Positions 8,222 to 17,120 of a stretch of DNA of 64,000 bases are shown piece after piece (positions within the stretch are counted from its first letter, which is position 1; every line of letters starts with the position of its first letter). The notes under the pieces were generated by a model. The model was not told the origin of the DNA, ran no database searches, and saw only the letters and a list, made by a program, of their open reading frames with translations. This stretch comes from Amycolatopsis iheyensis. Its GTDB lineage: Bacteria > Actinomycetota > Actinomycetes > Mycobacteriales > Pseudonocardiaceae. A program made the translations under genes and the position numbers. The stretch lies in contig NZ_JAMXQV010000006.1 in the NCBI RefSeq assembly GCF_024703995.1, positions 186,001 to 250,000 on the forward strand, in the 5' to 3' direction.

Positions 8222-9409
8222 ATGGAATGGCACGAGGAGCTGCACGAGCGGGCCGACGAGCGGATCGGGCAGCTGGCCGACCGGCTGTGGTCGGTGGCCA
8301 CCGCGCTGCACGAGCGGCCGGAACTGTCCTATGCGGAGCACGCGGCCGCCGAGCGGCTCACCCGGGAGCTGGCCGAAGGCGGTTTCGAAGTCGAGGCCGG
8401 GGTCGCCGGGCTGCCCACCGCGTTCACCGCACGGGCCGGCGAGGGGCGCCCGTGCGTCGCGCTGCTGCTCGAATACGACGCGCTGCCCGGGCTGGGGCAC
8501 GCCTGCGGGCACAACCTGATCGCCGCGACCGGGCTCGGCGCCGCCCTGGCGGCGAAGGATGTGCTGGAGGACAGCCCCGGGTCGCTGCTCGTGGTCGGCT
8601 GCCCGGCCGAGGAACGCGGTGGTGGCAAGCTGGCGCTGGCCGAAGCGGGTGTCTTCGCCGACGTCGACGCGGCCATGATGGTGCACCCCGGCGTCCATTC
8701 GTGGTCGTGGGCCCCGCTCACCGCGCAGGTCGAGCTGAAGGTGACCTTCCACGGCCGCGCGGCGCACCCGACCGGTGATCCCGAACGCGGCATCGACGCC
8801 CTCGCCGCGTTGATCCAGGTGTTCGGCGCGGTGTCGGCGTTGCGGCAGCGGCTCCCCGCGGGTTCGCACGTCCAGGGCATCATCACGCACGGCGGCGAAG
8901 CGACGAACATCGTCCCCGACCGGGCCGAGGGCCGCTTCGGGCTCCGCGCGCTGACCACGGACGCGGTGGACCGGCTGGCCGAGGACGTTGCGACGTGCGC
9001 GCAGGGCGCGGCGCTCGCGACCGGCACGAAGGTCGACGTCGAGCGCCTCGGGCGCGGGTTCGCGCACTTCCGCGACAACCCGGTGCTGTCCGAGCGGTTC
9101 ACCGAGCACCTGGCGGCGTGCGGGATCCACGCGACGCCGCCGTCGCCCGGGGTGTACCTGGGCTCGTCCGACATCGGGGACCTCAGCCTCCGCGTCCCGG
9201 CGATCCACCCGTTCGTCGCGATCACGGCGGAGGAGTACGCGGTGCACACCGAGGAGTTCGCGGCGGCGTCGGCGAGTCCGCGCGGCCGGTCGGTGATGCT
9301 GGCCTCGGCGGCGGCCCTGGCCCGCACGGCGATCGACCTCCGTACCCACCCGGCGCTGGTCAGCCGGGCCTGGGACCACTTCCACGAGCTGGAGCGGAAC
9401 GGGCGCTGA
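8222..9409 (+). CDS. M20-family amidohydrolase / peptidase
   Basis: A 395-residue metal-dependent hydrolase of the M20D/AbgB-like group, which cleaves amide bonds of N-acyl amino acids and short conjugates. Metal-site motifs are visible: EYDALPGLGHACGHN (residues 84-98), CPAEERGGGK and AMMVHPG, plus the dimerisation-domain motif FHGRAAHPTGDPERGIDAL and GGEATNIVPD. ATG 8222 fits the family N-terminus (MEWHEELHERADERI). No ribosome binding site is obvious; GGGTAT lies at 8206-8211, too close to serve with this start unless the message is leaderless. It is monocistronic and converges on an esterase remnant. Confidence 0.85.
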   Translation: MEWHEELHERADERIGQLADRLWSVATALHERPELSYAEHAAAERLTRELAEGGFEVEAGVAGLPTAFTARAGEGRPCVALLLEYDALPGLGHACGHNLIAATGLGAALAAKDVLEDSPGSLLVVGCPAEERGGGKLALAEAGVFADVDAAMMVHPGVHSWSWAPLTAQVELKVTFHGRAAHPTGDPERGIDALAALIQVFGAVSALRQRLPAGSHVQGIITHGGEATNIVPDRAEGRFGLRALTTDAVDRLAEDVATCAQGAALATGTKVDVERLGRGFAHFRDNPVLSERFTEHLAACGIHATPPSPGVYLGSSDIGDLSLRVPAIHPFVAITAEEYAVHTEEFAAASASPRGRSVMLASAAALARTAIDLRTHPALVSRAWDHFHELERNGR

Positions 9410-10089
9410 CCGGCGGCCGGCGGAGGAGGCGCTCCAGGTGGTTCATCGCCTCCCGGCCTTCCGGGATGGCCTGCATGAGCCAGTCGTGGAACATCCCCGG
9501 GTACTCGCGGTAGTCCACCTCGATGCCCGCCGCCGAGGCGTGGTCCCGGAACCGGCGGCAGTCCGGCAGCAGGACGTCTCGCGTGCCGATGAACAGCGTG
9601 ATCGGCGCCGGTCCGCTCAGGTCGGCGTGGATCGGGCTGACCAGCCGGTCGTGCGGGTCGGTGCGCTGGGCATCGCCGGCCCGCTTCGCGCAGGCCGGCG
9701 ATGCCGAGCATCGGGTCGGTCTCGTCGTAGGCCGCCTGGACCATGGGGATCGTCGCGGGTACACCGGGAGCGTCACCGCGCAGCCGAGCCGCGCGACCAG
9801 GTCGGCGGCGTAGCGCCAATGGTGTTTCTCGACCTGCTCGACGTACCCGCCACCGTGCAGGTGAAGGACGTGCAGGCTGCTTCGAGCGTCTCCGCGCGGC
9901 CGGAACGTGTAGCAGGGAAAGCCACGCACGTCGTGCCGGTGCACCTCGCAGCGCCGCCGGATGCCGCGCGATCGACGGCTTCTGGTGCCGGGGCAGGCGG
10001 TGGTGCAACGCGGAGGCGTTGTCGTAGAACCGTTTCCGGCCCGACGCCCGCAGCAGTCCCATCTTGACCTTCGCCTGCGCACTGACCAC
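9405..10089 (-). pseudogene. Broken alpha/beta hydrolase (HSL-type esterase)
   Basis: Pieces of one hormone-sensitive-lipase-type hydrolase are spread over frames. From GTG 10089: KRFYDNASALHHRLP, then in another frame FPCYTFRPRG and the oxyanion motif HLHGGGYV with LPVYP, then a switch to TIPMVQAAYDETDPMLGIAGL, and finally LFIGTRDVLLPD and EYPGMFHDW (the catalytic Asp and His part). Between AAYDE and TDPML the stretch that should hold the nucleophile GDSAGG is absent. At least two frameshifts plus this deletion make it a pseudogene. Its 3' end meets the M20 gene. Confidence 0.75.
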
Positions 10090-10140
10090 GTGCCACTCCT
10101 TCCGTCCGCGCCCGGGTACCCGGACGCGGACGGCGCCTGA

Positions 10141-11037
10141 CTAGGCGACGGACGTGTAGTGCGAAGCGTCCCCTTCCAGTGACTCACTGGCCCGCCCGTC
10201 GACGCCCACCGGGATGTCCCCGGCCACCGTGACGCGGTTGAGCCGCCGCGGCAGGCCGTCGTAGTTGTCGATCGCGTAGTGCTGCGTGATGCGGTTGTCG
10301 AACAGCACCAGCTGGTTCGGCTCCCACGGCAGGCGCACGACGTTCTCCGGCCGCGTGACGTAGGACTGCAGCAGCCGCAGCAGGTCCCGCGACTCGGTCA
10401 CCGACAGCCCTTCGATCCGCTGCGCGAACCCGCCGATGTACAGCCCGCGCTCGCCGGTCACCGGGTGCACCCGCACCACCGGGTGCACGGTCCGGTACTT
10501 CCGCGAGACGAACTGGGCGCGGCGGGCCTGCTCCCGCTCGTTCACCGTCTCCGGCGGCTGGACGTAGTCGTAGTCGTTCGTGTGCACCGCCCGCAGCGTG
10601 TCGGCGAACGCCCGCAGCGGCTCCGGCAGGTCGCGGTAGGCCGCCGCGGAGTTCGCGATCAGCGTCTCGCCGCCGTAGGGCGGCACCACGAGGCTGCGCA
10701 GCGTGCTGGCCTGCGGCGGGTTGAGCACGAAGGTGACGTCGGTGTGCCAGTGGTTGGCCCGGCCCTGCTCGCTGTCGACGGGCAGGATCGTCGGCGCGCC
10801 CTCGACGGCGGGCACCGTCGGGTGGGCCTTCGTCAGCTCGCCGAAGCGGGCGGCGAAGCGCTGCTGGCCCTCGTCGTCGAGCTCGACGTTCCGGAACACG
10901 AGCGCCTTGTGCTCGTGCAGGGCGTCGGCCAGGAACGCCACCTGGGTGGCGTCGAGGTCGCCGGCGGGGTCGACGCCGACGATCTCGGCGCCGATCCTGC
11001 CGGTGATCTTGCGGACGTCGGTGCTGATCGTGGTCAT
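10141..11037 (-). CDS. TauD/TfdA-type Fe(II)/2-oxoglutarate dioxygenase
   Basis: A 298-residue dioxygenase that would release sulfite or another leaving group from a sulfonate, sulfate ester or related compound. The facial triad is visible as His98 and Asp100 in HWHTDVTF and distal His253 in ITQHYAID; Arg264-268 (GLPRRLNRVTV) binds 2-oxoglutarate. It is the last gene of the minus-strand sulfur operon, with an ATGA overlap to the flavin monooxygenase gene, so it probably acts on the same imported substrate class. Taurine, alkylsulfate (AtsK-like) or another substrate cannot be told from sequence alone. Confidence 0.85.
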   Translation of the reverse strand: MTTISTDVRKITGRIGAEIVGVDPAGDLDATQVAFLADALHEHKALVFRNVELDDEGQQRFAARFGELTKAHPTVPAVEGAPTILPVDSEQGRANHWHTDVTFVLNPPQASTLRSLVVPPYGGETLIANSAAAYRDLPEPLRAFADTLRAVHTNDYDYVQPPETVNEREQARRAQFVSRKYRTVHPVVRVHPVTGERGLYIGGFAQRIEGLSVTESRDLLRLLQSYVTRPENVVRLPWEPNQLVLFDNRITQHYAIDNYDGLPRRLNRVTVAGDIPVGVDGRASESLEGDASHYTSVA

Positions 11038-12347
11038 GCGGGCTCCTTCACTCGGTTCCTGTCAGCGGGACGCGCGAGGCCGTAGTGCTCGCGCAAGGTG
11101 GTGCCGGAGTACTCGGTGCGGAACAGCCCGCGCCGCTGCAGCTCCGGGACGACGAGGTCGACGAAGTCGTCGAGCCCGCCGGGCAGGGTGGGCGGCATGA
11201 CGTTGAAGCCGTCGGCGGCGCCGCCGGTGAACCACGCCTCCAGCTCGTCGGCGACCTGCACGGGTGTCCCGGCGAAGACGCGGTGCCCGCGCCCGCCCGC
11301 CAGCCGCTCCAGGAGCTGCCGGATGGTCAGGTCCTCACGCCGGGCCAGGCCGACGACCAGCTCGAACCGGCTCTGGCCGCCCTCGGTGAAGCTGCCGACG
11401 TCGGGCAGCGGGCCGTCGAGCGGGTGGCCGGTGACGTCGTGGTCGAGCATCTTCGACAGCTGCCGCAGCCCGTAGTCCGGCGTGATCAGCGCGTTCAGCT
11501 CGGCTTCGCGCGCCCGGGCTTCGGCTTCGGTGCGGCCGAGGATCGGCGAGATGCCCGGAAGGATCTTGAGCTCGTCCGGCGTCCGGCCGTACTTCGCGAG
11601 CCGGCCCTTGACGTCGTCGTAGAACGCCTTGCCTTCGGCGAACGTCTGCTGCGCGGTGAACACGGCTTCGGCGTGCCGGGCCGCGTACTCCTTGCCGGTC
11701 TCCGACGAGCCCGCCTGCACGAGCAGCGGGTGCCCCTGGGGTGGGCGTTCGATGTTGAGCGGCCCGCGGACCTGGAAGTGCGGGCCGTCGTGCTCGATCG
11801 CGTGGATGCGGTCGGTGTCGGCGTAGATCCCGCTCGCCCGGTCGACGAGCGCGGCGTCGTCGTCCCAGCTGTCCCACAGCTTCTTGACGACCTCGACGAA
11901 CTCCTCGGCCCGGTCGTAGCGCGCCGCGTGCGCGGGACGCTTGGCCAGGTTGAAGTTGCGGGCCTCGTCGATGCCGGCCGACGTGACGATGTTCCAGCCC
12001 GCGCGGCCACCGGAGAGGTGGTCGAGCGAGGCGAACTTGCGCGCCAGGTGGTAGGGCTCGTTGTAGGTCGTCGACGCGGTCGCGATGAGTCCGATGTGGA
12101 CCGTGCGCGCGGCGAGCGCCGACAGCAGCGTCAACGGCTCGAAGTGGCTGTGGGAGTTGTGCTTCACGTTGCCCCACAGCGCGACGCCGTCGGCGAGGAA
12201 CAGCGAGTCGAGCTTGCCGCGTTCGGCGGTGCGCGCGATGTCGGCGTAGTGCTGGAGCGTGCGCGCCCGGTGCGGGTCGGTCGACGGGTGCCGCCAGGCG
12301 GCTTCGTGGTGGCCGTTCGGCATCACGAACGCGTTGAGGTGCATCAT
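11034..12347 (-). CDS. FMN-dependent monooxygenase, NtaA/SnaA/DszA family
   Basis: A 437-residue flavin monooxygenase of the LLM class. The TIM-barrel signature runs through AFVMPNGHHEAAWRHP, LDSLFLADG, GRAGWNIVTSAG and HPLLVQAGSSETGKEYAARHAEAVF. This subfamily uses reduced FMN, supplied by a separate reductase, on sulfonates, sulfones or aminopolycarboxylates. No reductase gene is in the operon. The start at ATG 12347 overlaps the permease stop (ATGA) and has AGGAGA upstream. Its position after an SsuABC-type transporter and before TauD supports organosulfur use. Confidence 0.85.
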   Translation of the reverse strand: MMHLNAFVMPNGHHEAAWRHPSTDPHRARTLQHYADIARTAERGKLDSLFLADGVALWGNVKHNSHSHFEPLTLLSALAARTVHIGLIATASTTYNEPYHLARKFASLDHLSGGRAGWNIVTSAGIDEARNFNLAKRPAHAARYDRAEEFVEVVKKLWDSWDDDAALVDRASGIYADTDRIHAIEHDGPHFQVRGPLNIERPPQGHPLLVQAGSSETGKEYAARHAEAVFTAQQTFAEGKAFYDDVKGRLAKYGRTPDELKILPGISPILGRTEAEARAREAELNALITPDYGLRQLSKMLDHDVTGHPLDGPLPDVGSFTEGGQSRFELVVGLARREDLTIRQLLERLAGGRGHRVFAGTPVQVADELEAWFTGGAADGFNVMPPTLPGGLDDFVDLVVPELQRRGLFRTEYSGTTLREHYGLARPADRNRVKEPA

Positions 12348-13186
12348 GGTTTCTCCTTGGGACGCCAGGTCGAAAACCGCCGCTCGAGGACGACGAAACC
12401 CTGGTTGACGAGCACCCCGAGCACCGAGACCGCGATGATCCCGGCGTACATCTGCTGGATCTGGAAGTTCACCTGGCTGGTGTTGATCAGGTAGCCGAGC
12501 CCGGCCTTCGCGCCGACCATCTCGGCCGCCACCAGCACCAGGATCGAGTAGGACGCCGCCATCCGGATCCCGGTGAACACCGTCGGCACCGCCGAGGGCA
12601 GGATCACCTTCCGGAACAGCCGCGGGCTCGACAGGCCGAGCGAGCGGGCGGCCTTCACGAGCAGCGGGTCGACGGTGTTGACGCCGGCGATCGTGTTGAG
12701 CAGCACCGGCCACACGCAGGCGTAGACCACGAGCGTCACCTTGGACAGCTCGCCGATGCCCAGCAACAGCGTGAACACCGGGAGTAGCGCCAGCGCGGCG
12801 GTGTTGCGGGCCAGCTCCAGCAGCGGCTGGAGGAACCGCGCGACCGGCCGGTACCAGCCGATCAGCAGCCCGAGCGGCACCGCCACCGCGACCGCGACGA
12901 CGAACCCGGCGGCCGAACGGCCGACGCTGGCCAGGAGGTGGTCGGCGAGTTCGCCGTCGAGGGCGAGGTCCCAGAGCGCTTGCAGGTCTTCCGACAGCGG
13001 CGGCAGGAACGTCCGCGTGCTTTCGTCGAGGACGAACCGGGGGACCAGCTCCCAGAGCAGCACGAACAGCACGACCGCGGCCGACGCGTGCACCGCGCGG
13101 GTGAGCTTCTTCCGGAACCGCCGCGGTTTCGGCGGCGGTGCCGCGGGTCCGGTGTGGACGGCCGGGGCTTCGAGGGTGGTGGTCAT
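12344..13186 (-). CDS. ssuC: ABC transporter permease, SsuC/TauC type
   Basis: A 280-residue inner-membrane permease with an N-terminal cytoplasmic stretch, about six hydrophobic segments (AAVVLFVLLWELVP and AAGFVVAVAVAVPLGLLIGW among them) and the EAA-type loop VKAARSLGLSSPRLFRKVILP that contacts the ATPase. It sits in a chain of 4-nt overlaps: ATGA with the ATPase gene upstream and ATGA with the monooxygenase gene downstream. Nitrate/sulfonate/taurine-type import is inferred from the family and the neighbouring enzymes. Confidence 0.85.
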   Translation of the reverse strand: MTTTLEAPAVHTGPAAPPPKPRRFRKKLTRAVHASAAVVLFVLLWELVPRFVLDESTRTFLPPLSEDLQALWDLALDGELADHLLASVGRSAAGFVVAVAVAVPLGLLIGWYRPVARFLQPLLELARNTAALALLPVFTLLLGIGELSKVTLVVYACVWPVLLNTIAGVNTVDPLLVKAARSLGLSSPRLFRKVILPSAVPTVFTGIRMAASYSILVLVAAEMVGAKAGLGYLINTSQVNFQIQQMYAGIIAVSVLGVLVNQGFVVLERRFSTWRPKEKP

Positions 13187-13956
13187 CCGAGGACGCTCCG
13201 TTCGTGTTCGGCCGCCTTGCGGACCTCGTCGTGCAGCAGCTCCCAGAGCCGGTGCCGCTGCCGTCCGAACGCCGGGTCGGACCGGACGTCACCGGCGCGG
13301 TCGCCGAGTTCGACGTCGACGACGGCCTTGAGCCGCCCGGGGCGCGACGTCAGCACGGCCACCTGCTGTCCCAAGTAGACGGCTTCGTCGATGCCGTGGG
13401 TGATGAACACGATCGTCTTCCCGGTGCGGCGCCAGATCCGCAGCAGCTCGTCCTGCAGCTGCTCGCGGGTCTGCGCGTCGAGCGCGGCGAACGGCTCGTC
13501 CATCAGCAGCACGGCCGGGTCGTAGGCGAGGCTGCGGGCGATCGCGACCCGCTGCTTCATCCCGCCGGACAGTTCGTGCGGATAGCGGTCCTCGAAGCCG
13601 GAAAGCCCGACGAGGTCGAGGTATTCGCGCGCCCGCTCGGCGCGTTGCCGCTTGCCGAGCGGCCCGCCTTCCAGCCCGAATTCGACGTTGGCGCGGGCGG
13701 TCCGCCACGGGAAGAGCGCGTACTGCTGGAAGACGACCCCGCGGTCGAGGCCCGGGCCGCGCACCGGCTCGCCGTCGATCAGGACCTCGCCGGACGTCGG
13801 GGTGGTGAGCCCGCCGAGCAGGTCGAGCAGCGTCGACTTGCCCGAGCCGCTCGGCCCGACGAGCGAGAGGAACGTGCCGTCGGCGACGTCGAGGGAGACG
13901 TCGTCGAGGGCGGTCAGGGCGCCGAAGGTCTTCGTGACCGAGCGGATGCCGATCAC
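13183..13956 (-). CDS. ssuB: ABC transporter ATP-binding protein, SsuB/TauB type
   Basis: A 257-residue ATPase with Walker A GPSGSGKST (34-42), Q-loop VVFQQYALFPW, signature LSGGMKQR near residue 135, Walker B VLLMDEPFAALD and the switch His in VFITHGIDEAV. The start is GTG 13956, overlapping the binding-protein stop (GTGA); the in-frame sequence further upstream belongs to another gene. It powers import together with the permease at 12344 and the lipoprotein at 13953. Confidence 0.88.
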   Translation of the reverse strand: MIGIRSVTKTFGALTALDDVSLDVADGTFLSLVGPSGSGKSTLLDLLGGLTTPTSGEVLIDGEPVRGPGLDRGVVFQQYALFPWRTARANVEFGLEGGPLGKRQRAERAREYLDLVGLSGFEDRYPHELSGGMKQRVAIARSLAYDPAVLLMDEPFAALDAQTREQLQDELLRIWRRTGKTIVFITHGIDEAVYLGQQVAVLTSRPGRLKAVVDVELGDRAGDVRSDPAFGRQRHRLWELLHDEVRKAAEHERSVLG

Positions 13957-14972
13957 TTGGTCACCGCCGGGGCGCCTTCGCGGTAGGGGTTGAACTCGTT
14001 GGTGTAGAGCTTCGAGGTGTCGATCTTGTCGCCCTTGATGTAGCCCTGCTGCTTCAGCCACGGCTCCCAGAGCGTGTAGTCCTGGTCGGCGATCAGGCCG
14101 CCGTGGGTGATGCCGACGCTCTTCCAGTACTTGAGCGTGCCGGTGTTCTCGTTGCGGCCGCGCGCCTGGATGATCTTCGTGAAGCGGGCGATGACCTCCT
14201 CGCGCGGCGTGGTGCGTTCCCACTCGATCGCCCTGGCCACCGCGGAGACGAAGATCTTCGTGGTCTCCGGGTACTTCTTGATGAAGTCGGTGCGCAGCAC
14301 GTACGGGCCGCCGTTGTACGGGCCGAACGCCTGGACGTCGCTGAAGAGCGGGCGGACGCCGCCGGTCGCGAGCGCGTGGTCCTGCAGGATGCCCTGGAGG
14401 GCGACGACGTCGAGCTGGCCGTTGCGCAGCGCCTGTTCGGCGTTGACCGGCGGGATCACGACGAGCTGCACCTGCTTGATCTCGTCGTCGGAGAGCCCTT
14501 CTTTCTTCAGCCAGGTGTCGAGCGCGGCTTCGAGGTTGGCGCCCGCGGTGTTGACGCCGACCTTCTTGCCGATCAGGTCGCGGGCGGTCCGGATCGGACT
14601 GTCCTCTTTGGTGTAATAGCCGATGAAGGCCTTGTCGTCGGAGCCGTAGTAGTTGACGACGGCCTTGATCGGCGCCCCGGCCTCGGCGAGCTTGACGACC
14701 GCGCCGGTGAAGGCGCCGCCGAAGTCGGTCTGGTCGGTGGCCGCGGACTGGATGTCCTGCGGGCCGCTGATCGTGTTGCCGACCCACTTCAGCTTGACCG
14801 GGCCGAAGTAGCCCAGGTCCTCGGCGAGTTCCGGCAGGGTCACGGAGTTCGCGCTGCCCTGGTAGCGCAGCTCGAGCTTCTCCGGCTGCCCGGGGGTCCC
14901 GGTCGCCGTGGCCGACGCGCAGCCGGCCAGCAGCACGGCGGCGAAGGCGAGCAGGGGCAAGGTTTTCTTCAC
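13953..14972 (-). CDS. ssuA: Substrate-binding lipoprotein of a sulfonate-type ABC transporter
   Basis: A 339-residue periplasmic-type binding protein anchored as a lipoprotein: VKKTLPLLAFAAVLLAGC places the lipobox Cys at residue 18. The mature part has the SsuA/NMT1-like fold (LRYQGSANSVTLPELAEDLGYF, DFGGAFTGAVVKLAEAG, GKKVGVNTAGAN). GTG 14972 is chosen because it puts the signal peptide at the very N-terminus. First gene of the five-gene operon; ligand not certain (sulfonate, taurine or similar). Confidence 0.85.
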   Translation of the reverse strand: MKKTLPLLAFAAVLLAGCASATATGTPGQPEKLELRYQGSANSVTLPELAEDLGYFGPVKLKWVGNTISGPQDIQSAATDQTDFGGAFTGAVVKLAEAGAPIKAVVNYYGSDDKAFIGYYTKEDSPIRTARDLIGKKVGVNTAGANLEAALDTWLKKEGLSDDEIKQVQLVVIPPVNAEQALRNGQLDVVALQGILQDHALATGGVRPLFSDVQAFGPYNGGPYVLRTDFIKKYPETTKIFVSAVARAIEWERTTPREEVIARFTKIIQARGRNENTGTLKYWKSVGITHGGLIADQDYTLWEPWLKQQGYIKGDKIDTSKLYTNEFNPYREGAPAVTK

Positions 14973-15037
14973 GGTGTGTCGTCCGTTCCGGGAGTCGGCG
15001 GGGATGCCGCAATTGTTGGCGGCGCCCGGCCGGACGG

Positions 15038-16213
15038 TCAATTTTGCGAGTTCGTGAAATAACTCGGGTCGTCGTAGAGGAGGTCGAGCAGGACCGCGCC
15101 GCCGGCGGTGGCCAGCTCCGTGCCCGGGAAGCTCGTTCCCACAACGGTTTCCGCGCTGTCAAGGCGACGGGAGCGGTCGCCGACCTCGTCCCGGATGGCG
15201 GGAAGGCAGCTCGGCACGACCGCGATGCTCCGGTCGACCACCACGAGCACGGCCGGGTTGAGCACGTCGAGCAGCAACGCGGCCGCCTGGCCGATGAGCC
15301 GCGCGCGGTCGTGGAACAACCGCACCGCCGAGGTTTCCCCGGCCGCCGCGAGCGCGAGCAGTTCCGGGAAAGGCATGCCCGCTTTGCGGGCGAGCGTCGC
15401 TTCCGAGACCGTGGCTTCGAGGCAGCCGGTGCGCCCGCAGCGGCACGGCTCGACGCTGTCGTCGACCGGCAGGTGCGCGACCGCGCCCGCGGCCGAGCGC
15501 GGCCCGTGGTGCACCGTGCCGCCGGTGGCGAACGCGGCGTCGACGACGTTGCCGGTGAACAGCTGCACAACGCTTTCGCGTGCCCGAGGGTGCCCGAAGA
15601 GCTGCTCGGCGTGCACCAGCGACCGCGCGTGCCCGTCGACCGCGACGGTGAGCCCGGTCGCCGCGGTGAGCAGGTCGCGCACCGGAACGTCGCGCCAGCC
15701 CAGCAGCGGGTGTTCGACGACGGTGCCGGACGCCCGGTCGACCCAGCCCCCGGTGGCGACGCCGAGGCCGAGCGGCTCGCGGTCGTGGCCGAGCAGCAGG
15801 TCGTCGAGGATCTCGGCGGCCCGGGCGAGCAGGTCTTCGGCGGCCAGCCCGTCGTGTGGTTCTTCCTGCTGGGCCAGGACGTTCCCGCGCAGGTCGAGCA
15901 GAGCGACGGTGGCGTGGTGCGCGGCGAGGTGCAGGGCGCCGGCGACGTGCCGCCCGGTGTCGAGGTCGATCGGCACGTGCGGCCGCCCGACTCCGCGCTT
16001 CGCGGTTTCCGGGAGCTCCCGCAGCAGTCCGCGGCGCAGGAGGTCGGCGGTGTGCCCGGTGACGGCCGCGGCGGAGAGCCCGGTCCGCCGGGCGATGGTG
16101 CTGCGGGCGATCGGCCCTTCGTCGAGGACGGCCCGCAGGACGGAGCTCGCGGCGGCGCTGCGCCGGGCGCCGCGTCCATCCGTCCTCTGTGGACCGTCGG
16201 CCACCGCCGTCAT
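15038..16213 (-). CDS. ROK-family transcriptional regulator
   Basis: A 391-residue ROK protein: an N-terminal winged helix (IARSTIARRTGLSAAAVTGHTADLLRRG) followed by a sugar-kinase-like domain (GLGVATGGWVDRASGTVVEHP, LTVAVDGHARSLVHAEQLFG) and the zinc motif CRCGRTGC. The kinase ATP motif DGDG-like region is not clear, as expected for a regulator. It lies 65 bp upstream of the sulfonate operon on the same strand and may control it, although ROK regulators usually sense sugars. Start at ATG 16213. Confidence 0.82.
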   Translation of the reverse strand: MTAVADGPQRTDGRGARRSAAASSVLRAVLDEGPIARSTIARRTGLSAAAVTGHTADLLRRGLLRELPETAKRGVGRPHVPIDLDTGRHVAGALHLAAHHATVALLDLRGNVLAQQEEPHDGLAAEDLLARAAEILDDLLLGHDREPLGLGVATGGWVDRASGTVVEHPLLGWRDVPVRDLLTAATGLTVAVDGHARSLVHAEQLFGHPRARESVVQLFTGNVVDAAFATGGTVHHGPRSAAGAVAHLPVDDSVEPCRCGRTGCLEATVSEATLARKAGMPFPELLALAAAGETSAVRLFHDRARLIGQAAALLLDVLNPAVLVVVDRSIAVVPSCLPAIRDEVGDRSRRLDSAETVVGTSFPGTELATAGGAVLLDLLYDDPSYFTNSQN

Positions 16214-16268
16214 GGCCCGATGGTGGCAGACGCGGCGGCGGGTGCCCAGCGTGCCCAGGATGTGGGTC

Positions 16269-16296
16269 TTGACGCATACCCATATCGGCATATGAT
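16269..16296 (+). promoter_or_regulatory. Housekeeping-type promoter of arsR (leaderless)
   Basis: TTGACG (16269-16274), 16 nt and TATGAT (16291-16296) form a near-consensus sigma-70-type promoter. The -10 box contains the first in-frame ATGs, so the transcript would start at about 16303, exactly at GTG 16304. Confidence 0.6.
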
Positions 16297-16303
16297 GGCG
16301 ACC

Positions 16304-16639
16304 GTGGCACGAGCAGCGACGACGACCGACACCTTCAACGCCGTCGCCGAACCCCGGCGGCGGCAGATCCTCGACGCCCTGATGGGCGGCGAGCGATCGG
16401 TCGGCGACCTCGTCGACCTGCTCGGCCTCGCCCAGCCGCAGGTGTCCAAGCACCTGCGGGTCCTGCGGGAGGTGGGGGCGGTCGACGTGCGCGGCGACGG
16501 CCGCCAGCGGCTGTACCGGCTCAACGGCCCCGCGCTCAAGCCCATCCACGACTGGGTCAAGCGCTACGAGCGGACGTGGGCCGAGCGGTTCGACCTGATG
16601 GACGAAGTCCTCGAAGAGCTCAAGGAACAGGAGAAGTGA
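16304..16639 (+). CDS. ArsR-family winged-helix repressor
   Basis: A 111-residue ArsR protein: FNAVAEPRRRQILDALMGGERSVGDLVDLLGLAQPQVSKHLRVLREVGAV covers helices 1-4 with the recognition helix QPQVSKHL. No metal-binding CxC is present, so it belongs to the non-metal branch usually paired with an SRPBCC/AHSA1 protein. The start is moved from ATG 16292 to GTG 16304 because the -10 box overlaps those ATGs and predicts a leaderless message. One base separates its stop from the next start. Confidence 0.8.
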   Translation: MARAATTTDTFNAVAEPRRRQILDALMGGERSVGDLVDLLGLAQPQVSKHLRVLREVGAVDVRGDGRQRLYRLNGPALKPIHDWVKRYERTWAERFDLMDEVLEELKEQEK

Positions 16640-16640
16640 C

Positions 16641-17120
16641 GTGGAGATCACCACCCCCGCCGACGACCAGATCCTCATCACGCGCGAATTCGACGCGCCC
16701 AAGCACCTCGTCTACCGCGTGTGGACCACGCCGGAGCTCGTGCGGCGCTGGTGGAGCGGCCACCGCGGGACCACCACCGAAGTCGAGCTGGACCTGCGGC
16801 CCGGCGGTCGCTGGCGGTACGTGATCAAGACGAACGACGGCGCCGAGGTCGGCTTCCACGGCGAGTACCGCGAAATCGTGCCGGAGGAGCGGATCGTCTA
16901 CACCGAGGTGTTCGAGATGCCCGGCGTGGCCCTCGACTCCGTGGACGGCCCGCTGAACACCGCCACCTTCACCGCCCTGGACGGCGACCGGACGCGGCTC
17001 GAGCTGCTGACCGTGACCGGCAGCCGGGAGCTGCGCGACACGATCCTGCAGTCCGGCATGGAGGTCGGCGTGCGGGAGCAGATGGTGATCATCCAGGAGC
17101 TGGCGGACTCCCTGCGCTAG
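16641..17120 (+). CDS. SRPBCC (AHSA1-like) protein
   Basis: A 159-residue START/Bet v1-like fold protein (ITREFDAPKHLVYRVWTTPELVRRWW, DLRPGGRWRYVIKTNDGAEVGFHGEYREI). The family binds small hydrophobic ligands or assists Hsp90-type proteins; the role of the common ArsR-AHSA1 pair is not settled. GTG 16641 follows the arsR stop by 1 nt with AGGAG upstream, so the two genes form an operon. Its end overlaps the convergent WYL regulator gene by 32 nt. Confidence 0.82.
   Translation: MEITTPADDQILITREFDAPKHLVYRVWTTPELVRRWWSGHRGTTTEVELDLRPGGRWRYVIKTNDGAEVGFHGEYREIVPEERIVYTEVFEMPGVALDSVDGPLNTATFTALDGDRTRLELLTVTGSRELRDTILQSGMEVGVREQMVIIQELADSLR

Noticed and set aside
9360..10187. Full-length esterase in a single frame
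   Set aside because: The single frame gives only fragments of the hydrolase; conserved motifs are split over frames and the nucleophile region is missing.
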